Assembly (NCBI GenBank): GCA_013138865.1
Contig: WTBY01000076.1
Location: forward strand, 1 to 34,987
DNA: 34,987 nucleotides
Direction of reading: 5' to 3'
Source: Helicobacteraceae bacterium
GTDB lineage: Bacteria > Campylobacterota > Campylobacteria > Campylobacterales > Sulfurimonadaceae
Position 1 is the first letter of the stretch. Each line of letters starts with the position of its first letter. Position numbers and translations under genes: made by a program. Below the pieces are notes generated by a model that saw only the letters and a program-made list of their open reading frames with translations, had not been told where the DNA came from and did no database searches. Below are positions 6,701-14,449 of the stretch, piece by piece.

Positions 6701-9089
6701 AAAAAGTACCTCTACAACTCAGCAACATTTACGTATTAGTAATGGTGGTGAGTTTCCTATTACTCAAAGAGCAGAGAGAAGAGTTATACCTGATGAGATA
6801 CTAGATGATCTTAGTAGTATAAATAAAGATATGAGTGATGAGAGAGTAGAGCAGATACGTTCACGCTACTGGGATGCTAAAAAAGAGTTGAGTGATGAGA
6901 TAGATGCTGAGATAGTTAAGATAAAAGAGAATGATGTAAAAGTTGTTTTTTTAAGTGCTACACCATTTAAAGGTCACTTCAATCTTGATTATGCGATGGG
7001 TTATCTTTTTGATGTTGGTGCAGAAGATGGCACAAGCTATAACAGTGGAAATGGACGTGATCGCTTTTACATAGAGAACTTTGGTTACAAGATGCGTTAC
7101 AACAAGCTTACTCGTCCTGATGCAGAAGTTAATGTTGCAGTTATGGAGCAACGCTTTAGTGACAAGCTAAAAGAGAGCGGTGCTATGAGTGGTTACACTA
7201 TGGATATACCTCAAGACTATTCACGTGAGTTTGTTAAGATAGGTTTAGATGATACCGATCGCATGAGTGAAGCTTTAGAGTCTGTTATGAATTATGATAA
7301 TAAAAAGTATGAAGATTTTAGAAAATTTGTAAATCATAGATTTTGGGATTATTTAGAGTCTAATCAGATGTATGAGGGTATGAAAGCTAAGTACTCTATA
7401 CCTCTAATTAAAAAACATTTAGACTCATCTAAGCAGATTATTATATTTCATAGGTATAACTCAGAGGCTACTACTGCACCCTTTAATTTTGCTAACTACT
7501 CGTATGTATCACGCTCAATGAATGGCAAAGAGAGCTTAGTTAGAATGGCTGATGATGACAAAGCTCTTGCTCAATATCAAGAGTTTAAAAAAGAGTTTAG
7601 TGATGTTGTTGGTATGGATGGCTTTGATACTGTTCAAGCTTCTATTAAAAAAGAGTTTGGTGATGATGTAGTTCTGTTTAATGGAAAAGTGCCTAAAGCT
7701 ACACGTGCTAAAAATGTTAAAGCATTTAATAGTGGTGCTAAAAAAATAATAATCATTCAAGAACAAGCTGGTAAAGAGGGTATAAGTCTGCATGACATAG
7801 ATGCTACAGCTCAAAGAGTGTTAATGAATTTTGCTCTACCTTATGATCCTATTGCTGGAATACAGATAGAGGGTCGTTCTTACAGACTTGGAACTAAGAG
7901 TGATGCAATATACCAGTACCCTATACTTGGCTTTAAGATAGAAGAGTATCAATTTGGCTCTATAATAAATAAGCGTTTAGGAACTACTGAAAATTTAGCA
8001 CTTGGAACTCAAGCAAGGGCTTTAGCTGATAGTTTCAAAGAGAGTTTTATGAACTCTATTGATGAGAGTGTAGCGCACTTGTCTCTTGGTAAAGGTGGTA
8101 AAGCACTTGACCGCAATAGAGTAGAGCTTAGTCAATGGGATCTAGCTATTAGTGACTACTTTACTAATGCTAAAAAAACATCTAAAAATAAAGCAAGTGA
8201 GGGAGCTGACTACTTCGCTACACCTGAGCCACTTGGTTTTAAAATGGTAGAGTGGGCTGACATTAAAAAAGGAAATGAAGTTTTAGAGCCTAGTGCTGGT
8301 CATGGTGCTATTGCTCGTTACTTTCCTGATGATACAACAAACAGAATGATAGAGCCTAGTAGCTCACTTGTAGGTAAACTAACTATGAGAGCTAGTGGTG
8401 ACATAGTTAATTCATCTTTTGAGTCTCATAACATTATTAATAAATATGACACTATTGTTATGAACCCTCCGTTTGGTACTGCTGGTAAAACAGCAATGGA
8501 TCATCTATCAAAAGCATACCAGCATCTAAAAGAGGGTGGACGTGTTGTTGCGATCATACCTGATGGTAACTCAATGAGAAAGCGTTTAGATAAGTGGCTC
8601 TATGCAGAGGATGAAAAAGGTAAGTTAACAAATAGTGCCTCTTTTGTTGCAGAGGTATTACTACCAGCTTCAACATTTGAGAGAGCTGGAACTAAAGTAA
8701 TAGGACGTGTTGTTATTATAGACAAGGCTGAGGCTGAATATACTAAAACTATAGACCTTAGAGATATTCAAAACAATAAAGAGTTATTTGAGCGTTTAGA
8801 GAATATGGAGTTACCAGCTAGAAAAATAATAGAAAAAGATGCTGAGTTAGATCTAGTTAAATTAGACCAGGCACTTAATGATGAACGTATTGAAATTGTT
8901 AGTGATGTTGACACACGTGATAACTCTACTCTTTATCTTGCAAAACTAAAAGAGCAGCTAGAACGTGCAGACTTTAACAGAGCAAGAGCTAAGGCTAAAG
9001 AGTTTGGTGGCTACTGGAGTAGTTTTAAAGAAGCGTTTATATTTAAAGATGAGAGTGCTGCTAATAAGTTTAAAAGTGAGGGTTGTTAA
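3753..9089 (+). CDS. DarB-like giant polyvalent protein: SF2 helicase plus N6-adenine DNA methyltransferase, 1778 aa
   Basis: The start is GTG with AAAGG 8 bases upstream. Domains in order: residues 1-35, a short module (VKVGDIFSQDE... DRKAI.KLAS) shared with the FliL-like protein at 14442-14942; about 165-250, a Gly/Ala-rich hydrophobic region; 260-680, helical, partly coiled coil; 684-826, a hydrophilic Ser/Asp/Arg/Asn-rich linker; 880-1450, a SNF2/SF2-type helicase with Walker A GTGTGKT (886-892), DESH (972-975), LSATPFKG and the late motif EGRSYRLG; 1490-1640, a methyltransferase with LEPSAGHG (from residue 1511) and NPPFG (1571-1575). Helicase-methyltransferase polyvalent proteins such as P1 DarB are packaged and enter the host with the DNA to blunt restriction. 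That family knowledge, plus the hydrophobic segment, suggests the same role here. Specificity cannot be read from sequence. A possible overprinted gene lies within the linker. Confidence 0.88.
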   Translation: MKVGDIFSQDEILALQAEGHDRKAINKLASQQHRTNIKATSQQPQTKPTPIKDYILNSDDTAAKVARGLGTTGLRTVSMLDFGAEKLGFDLSDDKKVDTLLQKLDDKKESTSRATLPSDRLVELEQLDSESQKASSVWDNVKAGANKMIDVATHPSEWTTQGVVEGTTDPLNLVSFGAGSVAAKFGTTLLSKVAFGGGAGAIEGAVVNSAGEYAVERGRGKSEDEATKVAIQSASGGAVAGASFGSMGGAWNGVNKTSQQNQNNVKETSQQSQDDILSNPLLHTDEQLNNSIEDGIINDPFSKATPKVDPKFAKDVVFEAEPKEPNFTLVHENLPAVLNELVNAEIVEVEVAKAIEAKHTMLLENDAHVMDLKGWSESIGQDVIDAMNSQAINRVNAVEKEAREFKARESQLLQELVSQGAKPSEVKEQINNILTPSENEAKVTLIINDGNAIENKFAGWRLGEYLDESIKNPRFEKEEFNNILTQAGASENLAKVASDSYASKNITLFDDYVANELAHAQALDNDVTMTNVKGALAIDDIETTSKQYRNSVDTMLKQHQEHKQYNDLLDFTRELEYSDTLYKQNEVSAGKLDGIDNYIDPTYEPNYAHGFSLSKAKVKRIEEGRATLEDLNDLKNDLAIMEQDKNFNPPELESFDELVARLNKESPANSEEALSLFGNEEILNDTNTIHNLERDRTDSRANDTIYDSNVKDGTAELFDNDRLNIRGSNERVEDRAKSSDSVPRSDTSSIGERSDNELHQQNETDGSTQGASGSEHSARSDRADETRTSFKRGAEQPANENVNKRESSKSDTSSDTDGIKQGGSGLDFEQKLKLQELADEIEVSFGDEANIARTLPIQLPHQHTNTLKAEKRFFQDGKKGMMFTDGTGTGKTYTGAGIAKRFFNADKKNILIVTPTDIKVKDWIADSKNLQLPITQLKGISDAGSDVVATTYANFRDNNALLKRDFDLIVYDESHYIMQDGKGKSTSTTQQHLRISNGGEFPITQRAERRVIPDEILDDLSSINKDMSDERVEQIRSRYWDAKKELSDEIDAEIVKIKENDVKVVFLSATPFKGHFNLDYAMGYLFDVGAEDGTSYNSGNGRDRFYIENFGYKMRYNKLTRPDAEVNVAVMEQRFSDKLKESGAMSGYTMDIPQDYSREFVKIGLDDTDRMSEALESVMNYDNKKYEDFRKFVNHRFWDYLESNQMYEGMKAKYSIPLIKKHLDSSKQIIIFHRYNSEATTAPFNFANYSYVSRSMNGKESLVRMADDDKALAQYQEFKKEFSDVVGMDGFDTVQASIKKEFGDDVVLFNGKVPKATRAKNVKAFNSGAKKIIIIQEQAGKEGISLHDIDATAQRVLMNFALPYDPIAGIQIEGRSYRLGTKSDAIYQYPILGFKIEEYQFGSIINKRLGTTENLALGTQARALADSFKESFMNSIDESVAHLSLGKGGKALDRNRVELSQWDLAISDYFTNAKKTSKNKASEGADYFATPEPLGFKMVEWADIKKGNEVLEPSAGHGAIARYFPDDTTNRMIEPSSSLVGKLTMRASGDIVNSSFESHNIINKYDTIVMNPPFGTAGKTAMDHLSKAYQHLKEGGRVVAIIPDGNSMRKRLDKWLYAEDEKGKLTNSASFVAEVLLPASTFERAGTKVIGRVVIIDKAEAEYTKTIDLRDIQNNKELFERLENMELPARKIIEKDAELDLVKLDQALNDERIEIVSDVDTRDNSTLYLAKLKEQLERADFNRARAKAKEFGGYWSSFKEAFIFKDESAANKFKSEGC
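5803..6231 (+). CDS. Candidate overprinted 142-aa gene inside the polyvalent linker
   Basis: A GAGGAG motif lies 7 bases before ATG at 5803. The frame, offset from the host gene, stays open for 142 codons and gives a helical, Leu/Met/Ile/Glu-rich protein (starts MTQIPYTTWKEIAQ) with a normal mix of residues. Its limits match residues 684-826 of the polyvalent protein, the only long low-complexity Ser/Asp/Arg stretch there. That is the pattern expected when one frame constrains another. Against it, third positions in this frame are purine-rich rather than A/T-rich, so the polyvalent frame still looks primary. I see no other same-strand overlapping frame of this length in the 5.3-kb gene. Confidence 0.35.
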   Translation: MTQIPYTTWKEIAQTQELMTPFMIAMLKMEQQSFLTTIDLISEALMSELKIEQKVVIAYLEVIPLLLEREAITSYINKTKQMDLRKVLVEVNTAQEAIELMRLEHRLSEEQSNQLTRMLTNEKVVKAIRVVIQMVLSKVVVG

Positions 9090-9091
9090 TT

Positions 9092-11812
9092 ATGGCTAGA
9101 TGTAAGAGCAAGAAGTTAGAAGAGTTTTTAGATGATGAGTTAGCGCACCTAAAGAAGAACCCTTTTAATGGTGTAAAGTTTACTAAAGAGGATAGAGCAA
9201 AAATATTAAACTCTCTAAGAGTTCAGTTAGAACGCCCATTAAGTAAAGAAGAGTTAAACATCTTTAATGTTTCAGTTGGTGAAAAGAAGAGTGCTGAGAT
9301 TAAAACATCTACTTTAGATGGTCTTAGAATACTTTTACGAGAGGGAACTCGTGATGATGGAATGAAGCATATCATCAAAAGACACTTTGGAGAAAATGGT
9401 GACAAGAATGGTGGACGTATAGACTATATAGATATTATTAAGATAGGTGACATTATTAGAAGTAGTGAACCTACACTTCAAAATAATGGTCGCTATAAGT
9501 TTAGTATGGTTTTAGATGCTAAGAAGTATTTGGTAATTGTAGATAAAAGCGAAAATATGGGTTTTGTATATACTCTTTATACAGATGATAAATTCGATGT
9601 AAATGAAGTTGGCGATCTCAATGATACTACCCTAAAGACCGACCAATTTGTCGACTCCGATACCACACTAGATAGTGGTACTTCAACTTCATCTACTTCT
9701 AGTAAAGGTAGTATGACACGAAAAGGCTTTGTTAATTCTGATATTTTTAACTTACCTTATGCTAAATATAAAGAGTGGATTGAGTCAAATGTTGATAGAG
9801 GGTTTGACTTTTTAAGTGAGAAACTAGAGGTGCTTAATGAAAAGTTTGACTCTCATAATATGCTCACAACGTCTAAAGCTCAAAAGGATCTACACAACAT
9901 AGTTAAAGAGTATGAGATAGAGTCTAACAACATCTACACTCAAGCTGGTGAACTTAAAAGCTCACTAGAGGGCTTACATAAAGATGATGGTGAAAACATA
10001 GTACGTGCTTTAAATGGTGACTTAGATCCTTTTGAGTTGAGTGATAATCATAAGGCTATTTACGATCGCTTTAGAGACGTAATAGACAAAAATGCTGATG
10101 AGCTTGTAGAAGCTGGGGCATTGAATGAGAAGAGTAGGGTACAAGACTATGTTAAACGCTACTATGAGAAGCACTTAGAGACTCAAAGTTTAGTAAGTAA
10201 GATGTTTACACATAAGCGTTTTGAAAAGCGTAAGAACCTCACTTATGATGAGAGAATAGCTTTAGGTATGGTAGAAGATGCAAGTTTTGTTATTCCTAAA
10301 ACAATAGCAGAGCAAAAAGCACAACTACTAAAAGCAAACACACTCAAGTCTATAGCTGATCGCTTTGCAAAAGATGAAGAGTTTGAGGGTAGTGTACTTG
10401 TGAGCAATGAGAGTGTTGGTGGTGGTATTTTCAAGTATGGCGCACTTGCTGGTAAGTATGTAAGAGCTGATATTTTTAAGAGTGTTAATGAGGCTCAACT
10501 TGCTGGTGATGTTATGAGTGGGTTTGGTCGTGCATGGTTTCAACTAATAGATCATATAAAAGTAAATGTTACTGTTAAGAACCCTGTTACACATCTTTAC
10601 AACATAGGTTCTAATGTTCTACTAGCTGGACTCAATGGTGACTTAGTTCACTTAGCTAAAGTTATGCACATGGCTAAGTCTGATAAAAAAGGTTTTAATG
10701 ATCTACTTACAAAAGCTAATAAGCATGGTTTAAATAGCTCTCGTGATGATTATGAGGGTTTGGGTGCTGTTCTTGATAACGAGAAGCCTAACGTGCTTAA
10801 AACTATTATGAGTAACCTTTATTTAACTCAAAGCTCTAAAGCTGGTAAAGGTGTTAGAAAACTTTATGACTGGGAAGATAAGATTTTCAAACTTGCATCT
10901 ATGAAGAGACACTTAGACGATGGAAAGAGTGAACTTGATGCTTACAACTTAGCGAGTGAAGTCTATGTTGATTACTCTACACCACTACCTACTGCTGTAA
11001 AGATGGTTGACAAGAGTGGAGTTATGCCATTTTTACACTATGTATGGAAGTCAACACCAGCAACAACAAAGGTGATCGCAAAAAACCCTATTAAATATAT
11101 TGTTATGCAGAGTGCTATGGTTACGCTTGGAGCTAGTGCATTGTTTAATGAGAATGATGATGATTATAAACCTAAGTGGGCTGAGGATAAAGCTAACCTA
11201 TTTGGAACTAAAGAGTGGGTTAACTTAGGTAATGGGTACTACTTAAATGCTGGACGTATGATACCAGCTATGAAGTTTGGAGGCTTAGACCTTAGTTTTG
11301 ATACTGGTTTTGGTTTTGTTGGTGGCGCTGTAAATATTGCTCAAGGTAAAACTCCACTTGGCTATGATATTGCTGGTAAGTACGATAGTGGTTTAGAGAA
11401 GCTTACTAAAAAATCTCTTGCACTTATGGAAAACTATCTACCTCCTTTAACATTTGGTCGTTATGGTCAACGTACTGCTCAAGTAGCATTAAGTGAAGCT
11501 GGAGTTTTAGACAAGCCCAAAAAGAACTATTATGATGAAGACATGAGTATTGCAGAGATAGCTCAAAGAGGTGTAGGTGTTAGACGTTTTAATGAAGAAA
11601 AAGAGTTACAAGAAAAAGCAACTGAGGCTAATACAGTTAGAAAGTACAAGAATAAAACAGAGCCTAAAGCTAAAAGGGTAACTGAAAAAGCGTACAGAGA
11701 AACTATGAGTAAACTCAAAACGTCTGCTCGTCAAAAAGGTAAAAAGTTAGTTGATAAAAAGAAGAAAAAATCTACTGGAAGAGTCTCAATTAAACCTCGT
11801 TTTAACATTTAA
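9092..11812 (+). CDS. Large polyvalent protein with PBECR nuclease-like and LPD38-like regions, 906 aa
   Basis: I chose ATG at 9092 because GAGGG lies 9 bases upstream; a TTG at 9083 is possible. Residues about 70-170, with GMKHIIKRHF and a following IIKIGDII, resemble the phage Barnase-EndoU-ColicinE5/D-RelE (PBECR) nuclease-like domain of polyvalent proteins. Residues about 485-650 (NPVTHLYNIGSN, LYDWEDKIFKLASM, PFLHYVWKST) match my memory of the LPD38 domain of podovirus internal proteins. The C-terminus, from about 850, is very basic (KKLVDKKKKKSTGR) and may bind DNA. It starts 3 bases after the helicase-methyltransferase and probably shares its transcript and packaging. The domain names are recall, not a search. 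Confidence 0.8.
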   Translation: MARCKSKKLEEFLDDELAHLKKNPFNGVKFTKEDRAKILNSLRVQLERPLSKEELNIFNVSVGEKKSAEIKTSTLDGLRILLREGTRDDGMKHIIKRHFGENGDKNGGRIDYIDIIKIGDIIRSSEPTLQNNGRYKFSMVLDAKKYLVIVDKSENMGFVYTLYTDDKFDVNEVGDLNDTTLKTDQFVDSDTTLDSGTSTSSTSSKGSMTRKGFVNSDIFNLPYAKYKEWIESNVDRGFDFLSEKLEVLNEKFDSHNMLTTSKAQKDLHNIVKEYEIESNNIYTQAGELKSSLEGLHKDDGENIVRALNGDLDPFELSDNHKAIYDRFRDVIDKNADELVEAGALNEKSRVQDYVKRYYEKHLETQSLVSKMFTHKRFEKRKNLTYDERIALGMVEDASFVIPKTIAEQKAQLLKANTLKSIADRFAKDEEFEGSVLVSNESVGGGIFKYGALAGKYVRADIFKSVNEAQLAGDVMSGFGRAWFQLIDHIKVNVTVKNPVTHLYNIGSNVLLAGLNGDLVHLAKVMHMAKSDKKGFNDLLTKANKHGLNSSRDDYEGLGAVLDNEKPNVLKTIMSNLYLTQSSKAGKGVRKLYDWEDKIFKLASMKRHLDDGKSELDAYNLASEVYVDYSTPLPTAVKMVDKSGVMPFLHYVWKSTPATTKVIAKNPIKYIVMQSAMVTLGASALFNENDDDYKPKWAEDKANLFGTKEWVNLGNGYYLNAGRMIPAMKFGGLDLSFDTGFGFVGGAVNIAQGKTPLGYDIAGKYDSGLEKLTKKSLALMENYLPPLTFGRYGQRTAQVALSEAGVLDKPKKNYYDEDMSIAEIAQRGVGVRRFNEEKELQEKATEANTVRKYKNKTEPKAKRVTEKAYRETMSKLKTSARQKGKKLVDKKKKKSTGRVSIKPRFNI

Positions 11813-11831
11813 GTGATGTTATAACGAGGTT
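11793..11831. terminator. Long inverted repeat between convergent genes
   Basis: AACCTCGTT (11793-11801) pairs with AACGAGGTT (11823-11831), and after a T-T mismatch TAAC pairs with GTTA inside. The left arm overlaps the end of the 906-aa gene, and the right arm lies just before the stop of the convergent 86-aa gene. It lacks a strong T run, so it may be a weak bidirectional terminator or a stabilising hairpin. Confidence 0.5.
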
Positions 11832-11838
11832 ATAAACT

Positions 11839-12099
11839 CTATGTATCATAAATATCTTTGTGAAGTTTGGGGTTAATATCCATTATTAGATCATCTAGCT
11901 CATGTATGTGATCTAAGATTTTTTTAATGGTCTCTGTTTCTACTCTATATGTAATATCTTTTAGTGTTACGTCTGTCTTGAAGCCTAAGCACGACATTAA
12001 AAAATATGCAACATCTGTTTCACCACTTGAAGCACCGCTGTGCAAACTTGCTACTAATATTAATCCAACTATATCATTATCAATTTGTGTTCTATCCAT
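11839..12099 (-). CDS. Hypothetical protein, 86 aa, coupled to the recombinase
   Basis: Its ATG overlaps the recombinase stop codon as TAATG, so translation is coupled. The product is acidic, with helices around residues 10-40 and a charged C-terminal helix (ETIKKILDHIHELDDLI). No known domain is recognised. Its tight link to the recombinase suggests an accessory or regulatory role, which is inference. Confidence 0.6.
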   Translation of the reverse strand: MDRTQIDNDIVGLILVASLHSGASSGETDVAYFLMSCLGFKTDVTLKDITYRVETETIKKILDHIHELDDLIMDINPKLHKDIYDT

Positions 12100-12683
12100 T
12101 ATATGACCTTTCCTAGTGCTTCATAAATATCTTCATTAGATGCTTTAATGTAGCCTAATGTAGTTTTAACTGAACTATGACCAGCGATTGCTTGAGCTAT
12201 TTTTACATTACCAGTTGCTCTAACTGCATCTGTAATAAGTCCAGCTCTAAAAGAGTGTGTTGTATATAACTCACCTAATACTTTTGCTAACTGCTCATTT
12301 AAAGTTCTAGTAAAAACTGCAACGCTCATGCTAGAACTAGAAGCATTTTTATAAAACAACTTATTAGTAACATCACTTACCTCTAAGTTCTTAATCATCA
12401 TTAAACCATTTTCACTAAAGCGCAGCAACCTTGCACTATTTGTTTTGTTGTTGTTGTCTAGTGAAATGTTTGTATGCTTCAAAATATGTTTTAAATCATC
12501 AAGTGTGAACTCTATGATCTCACTAATTCTACAACCAGTCAAACGTAAAAGAGTAAATGCTCTTAAAAGTTTTAGTTTTGTTGAACGCTGGAGCTTTTTG
12601 TCTCTAAGTGTGATCTCCATGAGTCTTTTAAACTCATTCGCTCCTAGAGGCTGTCTATCTTTTGTTGAGTGTTTAGGTCTCAT
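12099..12683 (-). CDS. Tyrosine recombinase, catalytic domain only, 194 aa
   Basis: The catalytic residues of the lambda integrase/Cre/Xer family are all visible: Arg52 in TGCRISE, His143 and Arg146 in THSFRAG, His169 in GHSS and nucleophile Tyr178 in LGYIK. The protein begins almost at the catalytic domain and lacks the usual N-terminal core-binding domain and arm-binding domain, so it is much shorter than typical integrases (300-400 aa). Such small enzymes often act as resolvases or invertases. With RepL and ParA in the same genome, multimer resolution or genome circularisation at the inverted repeat at 15278-15312 is plausible; chromosomal integration is not excluded. It is the fourth gene of a minus-strand cluster starting at 13361. 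Confidence 0.88.
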   Translation of the reverse strand: MRPKHSTKDRQPLGANEFKRLMEITLRDKKLQRSTKLKLLRAFTLLRLTGCRISEIIEFTLDDLKHILKHTNISLDNNNKTNSARLLRFSENGLMMIKNLEVSDVTNKLFYKNASSSSMSVAVFTRTLNEQLAKVLGELYTTHSFRAGLITDAVRATGNVKIAQAIAGHSSVKTTLGYIKASNEDIYEALGKVI

Positions 12684-12716
12684 TGGTCTCTCCTAATTAT
12701 GATACTAAGCAAAATT

Positions 12717-12726
12717 AATACCTTTT
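12717..12726 (+). repeat. AATACCTTTT copy upstream of the recombinase gene
   Basis: This copy of the ten-base core AATACCTTTT lies just upstream of the recombinase start. The same core occurs at 13488-13497 and at both arms of the lox-like repeat at 15278-15312. It is flanked by AAGCAAA and TTTGCTT in inverted order. It may be a single recombinase half-site used for autoregulation, or chance in AT-rich DNA. Confidence 0.35.
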
Positions 12727-12769
12727 AACTTTGCTTTTAAAACAGTTTGCTAAACTTAGCACTTAGTTT

Positions 12770-12853
12770 TTATAGAACTATCTCAGCTAGTCTCTCTAAT
12801 GAACGCTCAAATTTATCGAAGAGACTATCTGTTTTTTCAAACAACTTTTTCAT
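12770..12853 (-). CDS. Small charged helical protein, 27 aa
   Basis: An ideal AAGGAGG ribosome binding site lies 6 bases before ATG. The product (starts MKKLFEKTDSLFDKFERSL) is an amphipathic charged helix. It lies between the 53-aa gene and the recombinase in the same minus-strand cluster. The strong start signal makes a real microprotein likely; its function is unknown. Confidence 0.6.
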   Translation of the reverse strand: MKKLFEKTDSLFDKFERSLERLAEIVL

Positions 12854-12884
12854 AACTTACCTCCTTTTTAGATTACTGTAACGA

Positions 12885-13046
12885 TCATCTGCAAACCACC
12901 TTTAATCTAAATCCATCTACATAACCTATAAGTACCAAGCGTTTAGTAAGAGCACTCCTTTTAGGTTGTTGATCTTTTGTACACTCTATTTGAATGAGAG
13001 CTTTAATATCTTGTTTTAGGATTTCTTTTCTAGTTATTGTGCTCAT
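12885..13046 (-). CDS. Small basic protein with GYVDGF motif, 53 aa
   Basis: GGAG lies 9 bases before the ATG at 13046. The product is basic, and its C-terminus (KRLVLIGYVDGFRLKVV.R) closely resembles that of the 67-aa protein at 22905-23108 (KRIKLVGYVNGFEIIEVFR). The two are probably paralogues or share a module. It follows the 102-aa gene by 6 bases. No function is known; small basic proteins in this position are often DNA-binding regulators. Confidence 0.6.
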   Translation of the reverse strand: MSTITRKEILKQDIKALIQIECTKDQQPKRSALTKRLVLIGYVDGFRLKVVCR

Positions 13047-13052
13047 ATTTTC

Positions 13053-13361
13053 TTACTCCATTAAATAAGAAATTGCACAAAATGTTTCTATACACTCTCT
13101 ATTTTCAGCTTTAGTTTTTAGAATATCCCAATATTCTAAAGCTTTTAATATCTCTATGAAACATTTGCTATAAGTCTCTTGCTCGTTACCAATGCAACCA
13201 AACAAACCATCAAAACTAATAGGAGATATTGTATTTGTCAATACGACTCTCTTGTGTTTATATATTCCTTGAGCCTCTACCTGAAACCACTGTTCTGATA
13301 AATTGGCATTGTTTTTTAAATACCATCCTTTAACCTTTTTTTCAAATTCTGTTATTTCCAT
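13053..13361 (-). CDS. Hypothetical protein, 102 aa, first gene of recombinase cluster
   Basis: AAGGAG lies 6 bases before ATG. The sequence is a mixed alpha/beta soluble protein, with aromatic residues near the N-terminus (GWYLKN, EQWFQVEA) and three cysteines in the C-terminal half. No family is recognised. It starts a minus-strand cluster (102, 53, 27, 194 and 86 aa) that diverges from parA, so the TAACAT array at 13415-13551 may control both directions. Confidence 0.62.
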   Translation of the reverse strand: MEITEFEKKVKGWYLKNNANLSEQWFQVEAQGIYKHKRVVLTNTISPISFDGLFGCIGNEQETYSKCFIEILKALEYWDILKTKAENRECIETFCAISYLME

Positions 13362-13414
13362 TTGCTACTCCTTTTTATTAACTTTAAAATGGTAACTTCT
13401 ATTGTCTTAATCTA

Positions 13415-13551
13415 ATGTTAAAATAACACTAAATTAACATTAAAGCAACATCACTATAACATTTAAAGAACATCATATTAACTTATTAATACCTTTTTAG
13501 GTAAAGTTAATATAATGTTATTAAAATACCGATATAACATCATATTAACAT
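13415..13551. promoter_or_regulatory. TAACAT repeat array upstream of parA (candidate parS/operator)
   Basis: Six TAACAT/ATGTTA boxes occur here: ATGTTA at 13415 and 13515; TAACAT at 13435, 13457, 13535 and 13546. Two copies of the same inverted pair (ATGTTA, 14 bases, TAACAT) lie exactly 100 bases apart at 13415-13440 and 13515-13540. The extra boxes are 22 and 11 bases from their neighbours, near whole helical turns. This is the arrangement expected for an RHH centromere-binding protein. An AATACCTTTT copy at 13488-13497 lies between the two sets. Confidence 0.55.
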
Positions 13552-13563
13552 CAAAGGAGTTTT

Positions 13564-14232
13564 ATGAGTGTAAATACATGGAAACATTTACGCACGTGGC
13601 GATATGTAATTGCGATCGCACATAAAAAAGGTGGTAGTGGTAAAACTACAGTAGCTTGTAACTTAGCTGCTGAATTATCAAAAGAGTTTAAGACTACTAT
13701 TATAGATGCAGACTCGCAACAACATCTAACAAAGTTTAACAACAGAAGAGAGACACCTATAAACTTAGTTGAGTGTAAGAGTGCTGATGAACTGGTTAAG
13801 TTTTTAAAGAGTGATGATGGTTTAGTTGTAATAGATTTAGGTGGTTATGATAGTGATCTATCACGTGCCATTTTAACTTATGCTGATTTAGTGATCACAC
13901 CTATGAGCAATACTGCAAATGACCAAGAGGGTTTAGCAGAATTTTTACCTATTATGAAACAAGTCAAAGATATTAGGTCTGATATAGAGTCTTACATATT
14001 AATCAATAGAGTTCATTTTGCAGACAAAGGTACTCTAAAGTTTTTAAAAGGCTTTTGTGAGAAGAGTGATATATTTAACGTGTTTAATACAGTCATACCA
14101 TCACGTAAGCAACACGAACAAATATTGGCAACTGGTAAGAGTGTTGTAGAGAGTGAGCCATTTAGTAAAGCTTCGCTTGAGATACAAGAGTTAGTTAAAG
14201 AGATAAAAGAAAAGGTTGGAAGCAATGGGTAA
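13564..14232 (+). CDS. parA: ParA-family partition ATPase, 222 aa
   Basis: AAAGGAG lies 4 bases before ATG. The deviant Walker A motif KKGGSGKTT (residues 21-29) with signature Lys22, the A' motif IIDADSQQ (46-53) and a Walker B-like VVIDLGG near residue 95 identify the small ParA type (about 200-220 aa, without N-terminal HTH). Such ATPases move plasmid copies apart by dynamic binding to the nucleoid, and pair with a small RHH ParB. The overlapping gene at 14225 fits that partner. Because the protein lacks its own HTH, autoregulation would rest on the partner binding the upstream repeat array. Presence in a phage genome points to an extrachromosomal prophage. Confidence 0.9.
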   Translation: MSVNTWKHLRTWRYVIAIAHKKGGSGKTTVACNLAAELSKEFKTTIIDADSQQHLTKFNNRRETPINLVECKSADELVKFLKSDDGLVVIDLGGYDSDLSRAILTYADLVITPMSNTANDQEGLAEFLPIMKQVKDIRSDIESYILINRVHFADKGTLKFLKGFCEKSDIFNVFNTVIPSRKQHEQILATGKSVVESEPFSKASLEIQELVKEIKEKVGSNG

Positions 14233-14449
14233 AGATAAATTTGCAGTATTAGAAGAGTCGCAAGTTAAAGATGAGTTTGTAGAGGGTTCTGCTCTTAAAG
14301 AGACAAAAACAAAAGCAGCAAAAAAAACTATTCAGATACATGGAATGAATGTTGAGTTAGCAGATGCGATCGTAGCAAGTGGTGAAAGCTTTAGCAACTT
14401 TGCAAAAAGAGCTATTCGTAAACTAGCTCTTGAAGAGGGAATTATTTAA
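14225..14449 (+). CDS. Ribbon-helix-helix ParB-like centromere-binding protein, 74 aa
   Basis: I prefer ATG at 14225, which overlaps the parA stop by 8 bases; a TTG at 14216 is in frame. Residues 1-30 are charged and flexible. Residues 33-74 look like a ribbon-helix-helix fold: strand KKTIQIHGM, helix VELADAIVASG, then SFSNFAKRAIRKLALEEG. This matches the small partners of short ParA proteins, in which the flexible N-terminus stimulates the ATPase and the RHH dimer binds repeated parS boxes. The likely target is the TAACAT array upstream of parA. Confidence 0.75.
   Translation: MGKDKFAVLEESQVKDEFVEGSALKETKTKAAKKTIQIHGMNVELADAIVASGESFSNFAKRAIRKLALEEGII

Noticed and set aside
3911-10543. Many minus-strand frames of 60-108 codons opposite the polyvalent genes
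   Set aside because: Their composition mirrors the opposite strand's codons, they lack start signals, and the plus-strand proteins have clear domains. They are shadows.
14216-14224. TTG start for the RHH protein
   Set aside because: The ATG at 14225 is stronger and keeps a normal short overlap with parA.
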